The notes beneath the pieces are model-generated. The model saw only the letters and a list, made by a program, of their open reading frames with translations, ran no database searches and was not told the DNA's origin. A stretch of 64,000 nucleotides of DNA from Bacillota bacterium. Its GTDB lineage: Bacteria > Bacillota > Clostridia > Lachnospirales > Lachnospiraceae. This document shows, piece by piece, positions 26,684-36,107 of this stretch. Each line of letters opens with the position of its first letter. Position 1 is the first letter of the stretch. The DNA lies in assembly GCA_023407575.1 (NCBI GenBank), contig JAEYLX010000067.1:272015-336014 (forward strand). The letters run 5' to 3'. The translations under genes were made by a program, and so were the position numbers.

Positions 26684-28732
26684 TTAGTCTTTTATTCTAA
26701 ACTTAGATAACTCATTTTGAAGGCTAATGGAATATCCTTGTAACTCTTCTGAAAATCCAGCTAATTTTTCCATAATTACATTTTGATTTTCAATAGAGGC
26801 TCCCATTTCAACAGCAGAAGCAGAGGTTTGTTGTGCTACCGCAGTAATTCCTTGTATGGAATCCAGTGTTACTGCCTTTGATTCTTGCATACTACTTGTA
26901 CCAGCAATAATACTATCCATGGTTGCCTTCAATCTATTAACATATTGATTAATATCTGCAAAGGCTTTTCCTACATCCTTCAGTGCAAATTCCTCTGCTT
27001 CTAGTATTTTATCTGAAGAATTTGCACGATCTAAAGTTTTATTGGTCTGCTGCTGTATTTCTTGAACAATAATTCCAATCTCTTTTGCAGATTCAATGGA
27101 ACGTTCAGACAGTTTTTTTACCTCTTCTGCTACCACTGAAAAACCTTTGCCAGCTTCACCTGCTCTTGCGGCTTCAATACTCGCATTTAGGGCGAGCAAA
27201 TTCGTCTGATCCCCAATGTCAGTAATGACCAGCAAAATATTGCTGATATTTTCAATTTTCTTTCCTAATATTTCAACCTCAGTACTAATATCATGAATCA
27301 AATCTGCTGTTTCTACAGACTTATTACTTAATTGATCCATAGACTTTATTCCAGCATTCACTAATTGCTTTGTCCCAGTAGAAATTTGATCAATCTCATC
27401 AATAGAACTTGTCACACTTGTGATTTTTTCTGATAATAAATCCATCGTTTCTAAACAATGGGTCGAATTTTCAGCTTGCTGTTCCACACCAAGTTCAATC
27501 TGTTGTATGGAGAATCCTATTTCTTTGCCAATCATATTAACTTGCTGGCTAGTGTGATTTACCGTTTCCACACCCGTTCTCATTTGGGTGTAAACTTGCT
27601 GTGCATTACCAATTAAACCACTTACACTCTCTATCATCTCATTCATGCTATTACTCAAATCAAGAAACTCATCCTTACTTCTAGTGGTAACTTTGAGCGT
27701 CAGGTCACCTTTTGCTGCTTGCTGTGTAGTTCGAATAATTCTTTTAATATTACTACCCATATCCGCTGCCATAATGGTTCCTACACCAATTGCAAGAATA
27801 GACGCAACTAATACATAGATAATCGTAAGCTGCTTAATATCTTTCGTCTGTTCTCCTATGGTTGTCTCGGGTAATAACGCCAACAGATTACACCCAAGGT
27901 TACCAATGGAGCTATAGCATAAAATATGGGGACTAGATTTATAAGTAATGTCCATAAATCCTTCTGTATTAGTTCCCTGCAAAATATCATTATACTCCGT
28001 CGAATTTGCTATTAGCTGTTCTTGGGATGCATCGGAAAGCAGCTCCAAAGCCACCTCCGTCCTATCCTGACCAACTAAAATAGCTTTACTGTCTGTTCCA
28101 AAATTTAAATCTTTTAAAACATCTGCCATAACTTCATTCATTACTTCAAGGATTAAATAACCAATAAATTCACCTGTTCCTGCATCTGTAATTGGCCTGG
28201 TAAAAGTAAGAACTGATTTCCCTTCTCGGGTCTGGTCTATTTTCGACAGGAAGTCACTATGACCTGACCATAGCTTATTTTTTCGTGCTGTTATTTCCGT
28301 ATAGTCCTTTGATTTTAAATAATCATCATAGGAACTACTGCCAAGGCTGACTGCAGTATTGATAGAGATACTTTGGCCATTTGCTGCAATTAAATAGCCA
28401 TATTTCACATATTCATTTGAAGAGATACTTGCTTTGAAACTCTTTACCACAGCATCAAAATCCTGGCTTCCATCTTCTGAATTTAAATAATAGTCTATAA
28501 TATTTTTATCGGTGGATATTCGAAAACTTGTATCTTCCACTGACTTCATTAATAAATTCAAATAATCCGCAGCCTTACCTATTGTTTGAAGCGTGGATTT
28601 TTGATATTGGTCCTTTACTGCTGCCGTTGTTCTTTGATAGGATGTAATTCCAAGTACGATGATACAAGTTACCGGCAGTAAAAAAGCCAGTATTAACTTA
28701 ACTCTCATATTAAAGATTCTTCTTTTTTTCAT
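26684..28732 (-). CDS. Methyl-accepting chemotaxis protein
   Basis: A 682-aa transmembrane chemoreceptor. It has a first helix at about 10-28, a large extracytoplasmic sensor of about 270 residues resembling a dCache domain (YKTSYxx-like repeats are not exact), and a second helix at about 300-320. A HAMP domain follows (about 322-378, with GDLTLKVTTRSKDEF), then a cytoplasmic signalling domain whose tip holds LLALNASIEAARAGEAGKGF. That tip should contact CheA/CheW. ATG 28732 has GAGGA eight nt upstream. It lies beside the sugar transporter cluster but is separated by its own region; a sugar ligand is only a guess. Confidence 0.93.
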   Translation of the reverse strand: MKKRRIFNMRVKLILAFLLPVTCIIVLGITSYQRTTAAVKDQYQKSTLQTIGKAADYLNLLMKSVEDTSFRISTDKNIIDYYLNSEDGSQDFDAVVKSFKASISSNEYVKYGYLIAANGQSISINTAVSLGSSSYDDYLKSKDYTEITARKNKLWSGHSDFLSKIDQTREGKSVLTFTRPITDAGTGEFIGYLILEVMNEVMADVLKDLNFGTDSKAILVGQDRTEVALELLSDASQEQLIANSTEYNDILQGTNTEGFMDITYKSSPHILCYSSIGNLGCNLLALLPETTIGEQTKDIKQLTIIYVLVASILAIGVGTIMAADMGSNIKRIIRTTQQAAKGDLTLKVTTRSKDEFLDLSNSMNEMIESVSGLIGNAQQVYTQMRTGVETVNHTSQQVNMIGKEIGFSIQQIELGVEQQAENSTHCLETMDLLSEKITSVTSSIDEIDQISTGTKQLVNAGIKSMDQLSNKSVETADLIHDISTEVEILGKKIENISNILLVITDIGDQTNLLALNASIEAARAGEAGKGFSVVAEEVKKLSERSIESAKEIGIIVQEIQQQTNKTLDRANSSDKILEAEEFALKDVGKAFADINQYVNRLKATMDSIIAGTSSMQESKAVTLDSIQGITAVAQQTSASAVEMGASIENQNVIMEKLAGFSEELQGYSISLQNELSKFRIKD

Positions 28733-28834
28733 AGTATTTTCCTCATCTCCCTAGTACCTTCTAATATAAAAATGTATGTAGAACCTATACTTTGCTGCGC
28801 AGAGCCCATTTACGCAAATATAATATAGTTAAGA

Positions 28835-28878
28835 ACAAGGGGCAGTGTATAATATTTTCATATCATCATACATGCCCC
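28835..28878 (-). terminator. Terminator after the monosaccharide permease gene
   Basis: GGGGCA-TGTAT pairs with ATACA-TGCCCC with one bulged G, around a 17-nt loop. On the minus strand it is followed by TTGTTCTT. It lies 40 nt after the permease stop. Confidence 0.75.
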
Positions 28879-28917
28879 AGTTATTTTTACCTATTCGTTT
28901 AAAATTATGTCTATTAA

Positions 28918-30123
28918 TTATTTACTCTTTTTTCTTGTGATAACGTCAAAGGCAACTGCTAATACAAAGATTACACCTTTTACAACATACTGCCAGGACA
29001 CATCAATACCCATGATGTTCATACCATTGGTTAAGGACATAATTACTAATGCACCAATAATTGTATTCGTTACACGACCAATACCACCACTAACGGATAC
29101 ACCACCGATATAGGAAGATGCAATTGCATCTAATTCGAAACCAAGTCCAGCCTGTGGTGAAGCAGACCCAAGTCTTGAGGTATATAAAATACCACCGAGT
29201 GCTGCTAACATACTTACAGAAGCAAAAGCAAATAAAGTAACCTTTTTAACGTTAACACCAGAAAGTTCTGCTGCCTCAGCATTACCACCAATACCATAAA
29301 TGTAACGGCCAAGTCTGGTTCTGTTTAACATAAAATGATAAACAAATAATACGAAACCAACAATGACTGCTGTCCAAGGAATACCCTTATAACCAGCTAA
29401 AATCCACATGATTACCATGATAATAAGAGAAATGAATAGTACTTTACCAATAGCAATTGGCAGTGAACTTACACTAAAGTTATACTTACGTAAATTTTTT
29501 CTTGATTTTATCTGACTAAAGATTACTAAAATAATTGCTGCCAATCCAATCACAAGAGTAAGCTCATGAAAACTACTTTTAATTGGAAGATCTGGAATAA
29601 ATCCATTTGAAATATTCTTAAATCCTTCACTGTCAACAACGATAGTACCTGTTCCTGCTGTTGTTAAGGATAGTAATCCTCTAAAAATAAACATACCCGC
29701 CAGGGTTACAACGAATGCAGGTACACCAACTTTTGCAACAAGGATACCTTGATACAGACCTATTGCACAGCCTGCAGCTAATACAATGGGAATTACTAAC
29801 CAGGGTGACATTCCGCCCTTCATCATAATTGCAGCAATTGCTCCAAGAAATCCTGCAACATAACCTACGGATAAATCTATATGTTTGATAATAAGGATAA
29901 CAGTCATACCGATTGCTATAATAGATACATAGCCTGTTTGCTTTATTAAATCACTTAAGTTTCTGGATGATAAGAAAATACCATCTGTTTGTATATTAAA
30001 AAATATAAAGATTAAAACCAAGGCAATGTACATTACATAATCTCGTATATTACCCTTTAATAAGCCAAGTAATTCTCTACCCAGCCCTACTCTTTCATTT
30101 ACAACTTCTCTATTCTCACTCAT
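28918..30123 (-). CDS. Monosaccharide ABC transporter permease (GguB/MmsB-like)
   Basis: A 401-aa inner-membrane permease of the ribose/xylose type (BPD_transp_2 family) with about ten helices. Typical blocks are YVSIIAIGMTVILIIKHIDLSVGY (about 65-88), VPAFVVTLAGMFIFRG and the EAA-like coupling region NAEAAELSGVNVKKVTL. It is longer than RbsC (about 320 aa), which together with the neighbours fits GguB or XylH-type permeases. Its ATG overlaps the stop of the ATPase gene by 4 nt. It should form the translocation pore for the sugar delivered by the ChvE-like lipoprotein. Confidence 0.92.
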   Translation of the reverse strand: MSENREVVNERVGLGRELLGLLKGNIRDYVMYIALVLIFIFFNIQTDGIFLSSRNLSDLIKQTGYVSIIAIGMTVILIIKHIDLSVGYVAGFLGAIAAIMMKGGMSPWLVIPIVLAAGCAIGLYQGILVAKVGVPAFVVTLAGMFIFRGLLSLTTAGTGTIVVDSEGFKNISNGFIPDLPIKSSFHELTLVIGLAAIILVIFSQIKSRKNLRKYNFSVSSLPIAIGKVLFISLIIMVIMWILAGYKGIPWTAVIVGFVLFVYHFMLNRTRLGRYIYGIGGNAEAAELSGVNVKKVTLFAFASVSMLAALGGILYTSRLGSASPQAGLGFELDAIASSYIGGVSVSGGIGRVTNTIIGALVIMSLTNGMNIMGIDVSWQYVVKGVIFVLAVAFDVITRKKSK

Positions 30124-31661
30124 TGTGTAACCTCCTCCACTCTAGTAGCTAATGCCATAACACTTTGTTCTGTGGCTTCTTCTGCTGATAAACATCCTGT
30201 TATTGAGCCTTCGGACATAACATAGACACGATCACTCATACCTAAAACTTCCAGAAGTTCGGATGAAATCATTATTATACTCATTCCCTCTTCAACAAGC
30301 TTATTCATCAGAGAATAAATCTCAAATTTAGCACCTACGTCAATACCTCTGGTAGGCTCATCCAGTATTAAGACCTTAGGACCAACAAATAGACATTTTG
30401 CTAAAGATACTTTCTGTTGGTTACCACCACTTAAGTTGCCAACTAACTGCTTTATGGAAGGAGCTTTAATATTAATTGATTTTTTATAATCATTTGCTAT
30501 ATTAATTTCTTTATTCTCATTGATGGAAAATCCCTCCGTCAATGCTTCTAGATTGGCTATTGAAATATTATATTTAATGTCCTGAATTAAAACTAATCCA
30601 TTTCCTTTTCTATCTTCGGATACGTAAGCAACACCTGCTTCTAATGCTTCTTTGGGATGCTTAAAGTTCTTCTTAGCACCTTCCACATAGAGTTCTCCGC
30701 TTGTAATTTGATATCTAGGTGTGTTGCCGAAGATACTTAATGCTAATTCAGTACGTCCTGATCCCATCAGACCTGCAATACCTATAATTTCACCTTTACG
30801 AACATTTATATTAACGTCATGCAAGATCTCACGATCTAAAACTGGATTACGTACGGTCCAATTTTTAATATCTAAGCAAATGTCTCCGAACTCTTTCTTC
30901 TCTCTCTTAGGATAAATGTTTTCAATTTCTCTACCTACCATGTGCTTGATGATTTCCTTCTCAGAAATCTTTTGTTCATTCGCATTCATGGAACAGATGG
31001 TGCTACCATCACGGATAACAGTAATTGTATCAGCTACAGATACAACTTCCTTTAATTTATGAGAAATCATAATTGATGTAACGCCAGTTTCCCTAAGCTG
31101 TTTTAATAATTCAAGAAGGTTTGCACTATCATCCTCATTCAGAGCAGCCGTTGGTTCGTCCAAAACCAAAAGCTTTACATTCTTGCTAAGAGCCTTTGCA
31201 ATCTCAACTAATTGTCTTTTTCCAACTGATAAATCTTTAATTTTCATGGAAGGATTAACATCCAGCTTTACCATCTTAAGCATTTCCTGTGCACTTACTA
31301 TGGTTTGATTCCAGTTAATAACCTTTCCTTCCATAATCTCATGACCAAAATAAATATTTTCATACACACTTAACTCTGGAATTAAGGCTAGCTCTTGATA
31401 AATAATAGCTATTCCTTCTGTTTCAGAGTCTGCTATTGATTTAAATCTTTTTTCACTTCCATTGTATATAATATTACCATTGTATGAGCCATGAGGATAA
31501 ACCCCGGAAAGCACCTTCATCAAAGTCGATTTTCCTGCCCCGTTTTCTCCCACCAAACAATGTATTTCGCCTCTTTCAACCTTGAAATTAACATTGTTTA
31601 GAGCCTTGACTCCAGGGAATTCTTTTACTATGTTTTGCATTTCAAGAATATAATCACTCAT
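30120..31661 (-). CDS. Monosaccharide ABC transporter ATP-binding protein, double cassette (GguA/XylG-like)
   Basis: A 513-aa ATPase with two fused ABC domains. The first has Walker A GENGAGKST (about 38-46), signature LSVGKRQ and Walker B LLVLDEPTAALN. The second has a degenerate Walker A GLMGSGRTE, signature LSGGNQQK and Walker B VLILDEPTRGID. This one-active, one-degenerate pattern is typical of RbsA/XylG/MmsA-type sugar importers. It lies between the binding-protein gene (119 nt gap with a perfect hairpin) and the permease gene (4-nt overlap). Confidence 0.94.
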   Translation of the reverse strand: MSDYILEMQNIVKEFPGVKALNNVNFKVERGEIHCLVGENGAGKSTLMKVLSGVYPHGSYNGNIIYNGSEKRFKSIADSETEGIAIIYQELALIPELSVYENIYFGHEIMEGKVINWNQTIVSAQEMLKMVKLDVNPSMKIKDLSVGKRQLVEIAKALSKNVKLLVLDEPTAALNEDDSANLLELLKQLRETGVTSIMISHKLKEVVSVADTITVIRDGSTICSMNANEQKISEKEIIKHMVGREIENIYPKREKKEFGDICLDIKNWTVRNPVLDREILHDVNINVRKGEIIGIAGLMGSGRTELALSIFGNTPRYQITSGELYVEGAKKNFKHPKEALEAGVAYVSEDRKGNGLVLIQDIKYNISIANLEALTEGFSINENKEINIANDYKKSINIKAPSIKQLVGNLSGGNQQKVSLAKCLFVGPKVLILDEPTRGIDVGAKFEIYSLMNKLVEEGMSIIMISSELLEVLGMSDRVYVMSEGSITGCLSAEEATEQSVMALATRVEEVTQ

Positions 31662-31708
31662 TACTTATCCTTCCTTCTAAAACAAATTTAATGCGTTGTC
31701 TTAAATTC

Positions 31709-31753
31709 GAGACCGGTTTAAGAATAATAAAGCATTATTTTTAAACCGGTCTC
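31709..31753 (-). other. Perfect 13-bp intercistronic hairpin between binding-protein and ATPase genes
   Basis: GAGACCGGTTTAA (31709-31721) and TTAAACCGGTCTC (31741-31753) are exact complements with a 19-nt loop. No T-run follows. It lies 27 nt after the binding-protein stop, where such hairpins often protect the upstream message and lower downstream expression. Confidence 0.7.
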
Positions 31754-31780
31754 AAGATGACTTAATTTATGAATTTAAAC

Positions 31781-32914
31781 TTATTCTAATCCAGTAAATT
31801 TATCAGCTGCATAGTATCCAGAATCGATGAGTTCTTTCTTAACATTATCCTTTGTTACAACTACAGTTGCAGTTTGTTTGGAAGGAACATCAATATTCTG
31901 ATTGTTATAAGTTGAATCAGTAGCAGGAGTCTTTCCACCAATTACATCAATTGCCATATTCATAGCGTCAGCTGCTAAAGTACGAGTATCTTTGAATACT
32001 GTCATGGACTGTTTTCCATCAATGATGTATTGAACGGAAGCTTGCTCTGCATCCTGACCTGTAATGAAGTAACTGGATACGTCTGTATCAGCTGCGAATA
32101 CGTCAGCGATAGAACGAGCGGTACCATCATTAGGAGCAAGAATGAAACATTGACCCTTATCTGCTGCAGCTGCACTTGTTAAATGAGCTTCTGCTTTGGA
32201 TTTAGCTTCGTTGAAATCCCAGTTAGTAGTAACCTGACCAATAATCTTGGACATTTCATCACGGGTTAAAGTAGCTTTGTCTTGAAGAGCAATTGCTTCG
32301 GAAGAGTTCTTAATTACGAAGGTTCCATCAGCAATCTTAGGCTGTAATTTATTCCAAGCACCTTCAAAGAATAAGAAAGCATTGTTATCTGTTGCTGCAC
32401 CAGCGTAAAGATATAAAGGAAGACCTGTACCAGATGCATTGTCTACTAAATACTGACCCATAGCTTCACCAACTGCAACGCTATCGAAGGTTACATAATA
32501 ATCAACTGCATCAGTGTTAGTAATTAAACGGTCATAAGAAATAACTGTGATACCAGCTTCTTTTGCTTCTTCCACAGATGCTGCAGCAGCTGCTGCGTCC
32601 TGTGCACAGATGATAAGAACTTTGATACCCTTGGAAATTAAGGTCTCAACATTTGTTTTTTCATTTGCTGAAGAACCCTGGCTAAATAAAACTTCTACTG
32701 TATAATCTGTAGAGGAAATAACATCCTCAAATCTTGCCTGATCCTGTAACCATCTAGGCTCGTCCTTTGTAGGTAATACAATACCAACATCAACTTTGCC
32801 TTTACCACTATTATCCTTTGGTGTGTCATTGGAACCAACATCATTCTTAGTGCCACAAGCAGCTAAAGATGATACTAGAACTAAGGTTAGTAATACTGCA
32901 ATAATTTTTTTCAT
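31781..32914 (-). CDS. ChvE-like multiple-monosaccharide-binding lipoprotein
   Basis: A 377-aa exported solute-binding protein of the ribose-binding fold. The leader ends in the lipobox LAAC (Cys20) and is followed by a short polar linker. The mature region starts VDVGIVLPTKDEPRWLQDQ, with ISYDRLITNTD, YVTFDSVAVGE, ILAPNDGTARS and FITGQDAEQAS matching the ChvE/XylF group of pentose and hexose binders. The ligand is inferred as xylose, arabinose, glucose or similar. First gene of the transporter unit, with its own promoter at 32989-33017. High expression relative to the transporter genes is expected from the hairpin downstream. Confidence 0.92.
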   Translation of the reverse strand: MKKIIAVLLTLVLVSSLAACGTKNDVGSNDTPKDNSGKGKVDVGIVLPTKDEPRWLQDQARFEDVISSTDYTVEVLFSQGSSANEKTNVETLISKGIKVLIICAQDAAAAAASVEEAKEAGITVISYDRLITNTDAVDYYVTFDSVAVGEAMGQYLVDNASGTGLPLYLYAGAATDNNAFLFFEGAWNKLQPKIADGTFVIKNSSEAIALQDKATLTRDEMSKIIGQVTTNWDFNEAKSKAEAHLTSAAAADKGQCFILAPNDGTARSIADVFAADTDVSSYFITGQDAEQASVQYIIDGKQSMTVFKDTRTLAADAMNMAIDVIGGKTPATDSTYNNQNIDVPSKQTATVVVTKDNVKKELIDSGYYAADKFTGLE

Positions 32915-32988
32915 ACCCTCAATCCATCCTTCTTATAATTATTTTTTAGGCTTTGTCAAGTAGTCCAACAAAGCTTTGTTACATTAGT

Positions 32989-33017
32989 ATATTACAATAT
33001 ACAAAAATTATTATCAA
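32989..33017 (-). promoter_or_regulatory. Promoter of the ChvE-like transporter operon
   Basis: On the minus strand TTGATA (33017-33012), 17-nt spacer, TAATAT (32994-32989). The roughly 70-nt leader contains a 7-bp hairpin GCTTTGT/ACAAAGC at 32950-32974. The YesN-type regulator encoded upstream is the natural candidate activator. Confidence 0.65.
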
Positions 33018-33217
33018 TGGATTGGATTGTTGTACATATTGACTATATTGCTCATTATTTTTAGTTTTTTGCAGTTCTGTAAAATCTTGCTGTTTAAATT
33101 TTAAAAAACGAATTATTCCTTATAATTTCCAAATAATTCAAGTTTATTGAACTATTTCGAAGCTATGACTTACCCTGAACAGTTATCATTTATTGTTGTA
33201 ATTAAGTATTTCCTTAT

Positions 33218-33270
33218 AAAACAACTGCACACAAATTACAATCTCTTGTAATTTGTGTGCAGTTGTTTTT
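33218..33270. terminator. Very strong terminator between the sensing and transport units
   Basis: A perfect 23-bp stem (33218-33240 with 33247-33269) around a 6-nt loop, with As on the left and Ts on the right. It lies 38 nt after the stop of the second binding-protein gene and isolates the sensing operon from the ChvE transporter operon. Confidence 0.92.
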
Positions 33271-33307
33271 CGTACATTAACAATTCATTTATTTCATTCA
33301 TTTATGC

Positions 33308-34375
33308 TTAATTGATACTTTTTTCTTCTGTCTGATAAACATCTTCATATAGATGGAAACCGCCTTTAATAACCGTTTCATCTATATTGTCCTTTGTTAC
33401 GGCTTGAACATCAATATAGATATATGGAACATCGTAGGTTCCATCATTAATTGTTTCTTGGTCATTAATTTCTTCTCCATTGGCAAGTGCAAGACATACC
33501 TCAACCGTCTTCTTTACCAGATTTTTTATAGGTTTATAGATTGTTAGTGCTTGTTTGCCATTCACTATTCTTTGGCAAGCCACCAAATCCGCATCCTGAC
33601 CTACTACTACCACCTGCTCTGCAATTTGCGCTTCTGATAAAGCATCTATAACGCCCCAAGCCATAGAATCATTTCCACATAGAATCGCTGTAATCTTGTC
33701 TCTATTTTCTTTCAACTGGTCTACTACAAAGTCATAGGCACCTTCTCTTTTCCAGCCATCCACCCAGACCTGATCCAGTATCTCTATTTTTTTATCTTCA
33801 AGATATGGTTCAAACACGCTCATAGCACCATCATTAATCATTTTGGTATTACTATCGGTTTTATCACCGTTTACAATTAAATACCCTCCTTCGGGTGCAT
33901 ATTCAAGCATATATTGTGCCATTAACTCCCCAACCCTTGTATGATCGAAGGATATATAGACGTCAACATTCGCATTGCTTACTAATCGGTCATAGGAGAT
34001 TACTGGTACATTTTGATCTTTCGCTGCCTCTACACATCTCGCCTCTACGAAGCAGTCATTGGGGGCAATTACCAGAACATCTATATTTTGCTTTAACATA
34101 TTTTTAACCTGATCGAACTGAAGATCAGAATCATTATTTGCATTACTAACAATTACACTTATTCCATGCTGCTCTGCCTCTGAAATGAACATCTCCCTAT
34201 CACGAATCCACCGATCCTCCATCAGTGTTCCCATCGAAAAACCAACGACAATCCCCTCTTCCTCTTTATCGTCTTTAATCTCTGTGCTTTTCTCCTTACA
34301 GCCATATAAAGTAATGCTCTGAATGACTATTAGGACAAATATAAATAATTTCTTTCGCAGTAACCTTCTCCCCAT
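33308..34375 (-). CDS. Sugar-binding lipoprotein (XylF/ChvE-like), fourth gene of the sensing operon
   Basis: A 355-aa exported binding protein with lipobox LYGC (Cys26) and a highly charged linker. The mature fold matches the xylose/ribose-binding group: VVGFSMGTLMEDRWIRDREM, ISYDRLVSNANVDVYISFDH, ILCGNDSMAWGVIDAL and VVVGQDADLVACQRI. It is clearly related to the ChvE-like protein at 31781-32914 but has no transporter gene directly behind it; a 23-bp terminator ends the unit. It may be a second sensor subunit or may deliver sugar to the nearby GguAB. ATG 34375 has GGAGGAT upstream. Confidence 0.88.
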   Translation of the reverse strand: MGRRLLRKKLFIFVLIVIQSITLYGCKEKSTEIKDDKEEEGIVVGFSMGTLMEDRWIRDREMFISEAEQHGISVIVSNANNDSDLQFDQVKNMLKQNIDVLVIAPNDCFVEARCVEAAKDQNVPVISYDRLVSNANVDVYISFDHTRVGELMAQYMLEYAPEGGYLIVNGDKTDSNTKMINDGAMSVFEPYLEDKKIEILDQVWVDGWKREGAYDFVVDQLKENRDKITAILCGNDSMAWGVIDALSEAQIAEQVVVVGQDADLVACQRIVNGKQALTIYKPIKNLVKKTVEVCLALANGEEINDQETINDGTYDVPYIYIDVQAVTKDNIDETVIKGGFHLYEDVYQTEEKSIN

Positions 34376-34488
34376 AATCCATCCTCCATTCTACCCTTAA
34401 GGGTAATTGCATAGCCTTGTCCCCACAGCAAGGCATTTTTTGTTACAGTTCAGCCACAACCTTTTACTCTGAACAGTTCCATGTTTTG

Positions 34489-36102
34489 TTATGCGGTATA
34501 CATCTTTTTATATTCACTTGCATTATAACCGGTTGATTTTTTGAAGATTTTCGAGAAATAATTTGGGTCTACGTAACCTACCATAAAGGACACGTCTTTC
34601 ACCGATAAATCTTCTCTTTTCAATAGCTCCTTGGCTTTATCCATTCGAACCAGCACCATTTTATCAATAAAACTTGTGCCTGTTGAGTTCTTATAAAATC
34701 GACTAAAATAATAGGAACTTAAATTAACATACTTTGCAATATCATCCAGAGAAATATCCTCTTGATAATGCTCTTCTATATATTGATCTGCTTTTTCTAT
34801 AATGGAATTCGCCTTGCTTTGTCTGCTGGCAGCAATTGCTTTTAGTGACTCTTGTAAATAACGCTGTCCAATCAAAAATAATGACTTCTCATCCTTTGCG
34901 CTAATAATATCCCCCAGAACACGATAGTCGTCCTTTGCCAATACCTTTTCCCAACGTTTTTCAAAGCCAACAATTAGCCCAATCATCCACTTCTTAATTG
35001 TATCGAAATTCATATTTGAATCTGAACTCATACGATCATAGAGTTGTTCAAAGGATAGCTCAACCATCTTATCCTCATTCTCTGATACCCGGGCATAGAT
35101 TTCAGTTTCAATTAATTGTTCATAGTCACTTTCCAAACCTACATTTTTATCTATGATATCATCCTCATGAAGGATGTGGCTAAACAGATTCTCATTGACT
35201 GAATCGCTGGTTTCGAGCACACTTAACGTATGAAGTGCTTCCTGATAGGATTTTTTTGCGTTATTAATGTCTTTGTGATAGCTTCCAATTCCGATATAAA
35301 TATCTGGATAAAGTCTGGCCGCTCTCTCAATCATTCTCTGTGCAATTTTAACCGATCTTGCCTTTTGATCATAGTCTCCTTCTTCACCATCATCAAAGAT
35401 ATAGACTATAATACGGTTTAACATAATCGGACTTACAATGCAGCCCACAGTTCCCTTGATGATTTTCTTATATTCCTCATACATTTTTTCACCATGGATA
35501 CCTGCACCGATTTTATTCTCAATGTTATTTCTATTCTTTTGTCCAAACTCCAAGGCCATAACATATCCACCGGTGTTAGAATAGCCAAATAGATTGCAGT
35601 AATTTTGCAACTGTGAAGTGTCCTGTCCATACATACATAGGGAATTCATAAAACCAGTTTCCAAAATCGGAATAATCATCTCTAAACGTTCCTGCTGTTC
35701 CAGAGTTTCCTTACGTTTGATGTTATTTTGCTCAATTCTATCCAGCACCTTTTGAAAGGTCTCTACGAATTTAGCTTCTTTAACAGGCTTTAATAAATAT
35801 TCTTCCACCCCTAAAGCAACGGATTCCACCGCATAATCAAAATAATCAAATGCAGAAATAACAATAAAACTAACAGAAGGATCTACTTTTCGAATCTGTC
35901 TCATCGCTTCGAGACCATTAATACCTGGCATATTAATATCCATGATTATAATATCAGGATGGTTCTGATAGGATTTTTCAATAGCATCCTTTCCAGACCG
36001 TGATTTATCAATTGATTTTATATTTTCAAAATTCTTTAAAATCATATATTCTACCGATTCTACTGCAATCGGTTCATCATCTACGATTAATACCTTGTAC
36101 AT
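34489..36102 (-). CDS. YesN-type response regulator with AraC DNA-binding domain
   Basis: A 537-aa regulator. An N-terminal receiver domain (about 1-120) has VLIVDDEPIA, phospho-acceptor Asp near 55 in IIIMDINMPG and YLLKPVKEAKF. A middle region of about 300 residues is variable. The C-terminal AraC helix-turn-helix pair (about 435-535) has ISLDDIAKYVNLSSYYFSRF and DVSFMVGYVDPNYFSKIFKK. It should be phosphorylated by the kinase whose gene ends 5 nt upstream, and activate sugar uptake genes, most plausibly the ChvE-like operon next door. The start ATG at 36102 has AAAAGGAT upstream. Confidence 0.93.
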   Translation of the reverse strand: MYKVLIVDDEPIAVESVEYMILKNFENIKSIDKSRSGKDAIEKSYQNHPDIIIMDINMPGINGLEAMRQIRKVDPSVSFIVISAFDYFDYAVESVALGVEEYLLKPVKEAKFVETFQKVLDRIEQNNIKRKETLEQQERLEMIIPILETGFMNSLCMYGQDTSQLQNYCNLFGYSNTGGYVMALEFGQKNRNNIENKIGAGIHGEKMYEEYKKIIKGTVGCIVSPIMLNRIIVYIFDDGEEGDYDQKARSVKIAQRMIERAARLYPDIYIGIGSYHKDINNAKKSYQEALHTLSVLETSDSVNENLFSHILHEDDIIDKNVGLESDYEQLIETEIYARVSENEDKMVELSFEQLYDRMSSDSNMNFDTIKKWMIGLIVGFEKRWEKVLAKDDYRVLGDIISAKDEKSLFLIGQRYLQESLKAIAASRQSKANSIIEKADQYIEEHYQEDISLDDIAKYVNLSSYYFSRFYKNSTGTSFIDKMVLVRMDKAKELLKREDLSVKDVSFMVGYVDPNYFSKIFKKSTGYNASEYKKMYTA

Positions 36103-36107
36103 TGTTG

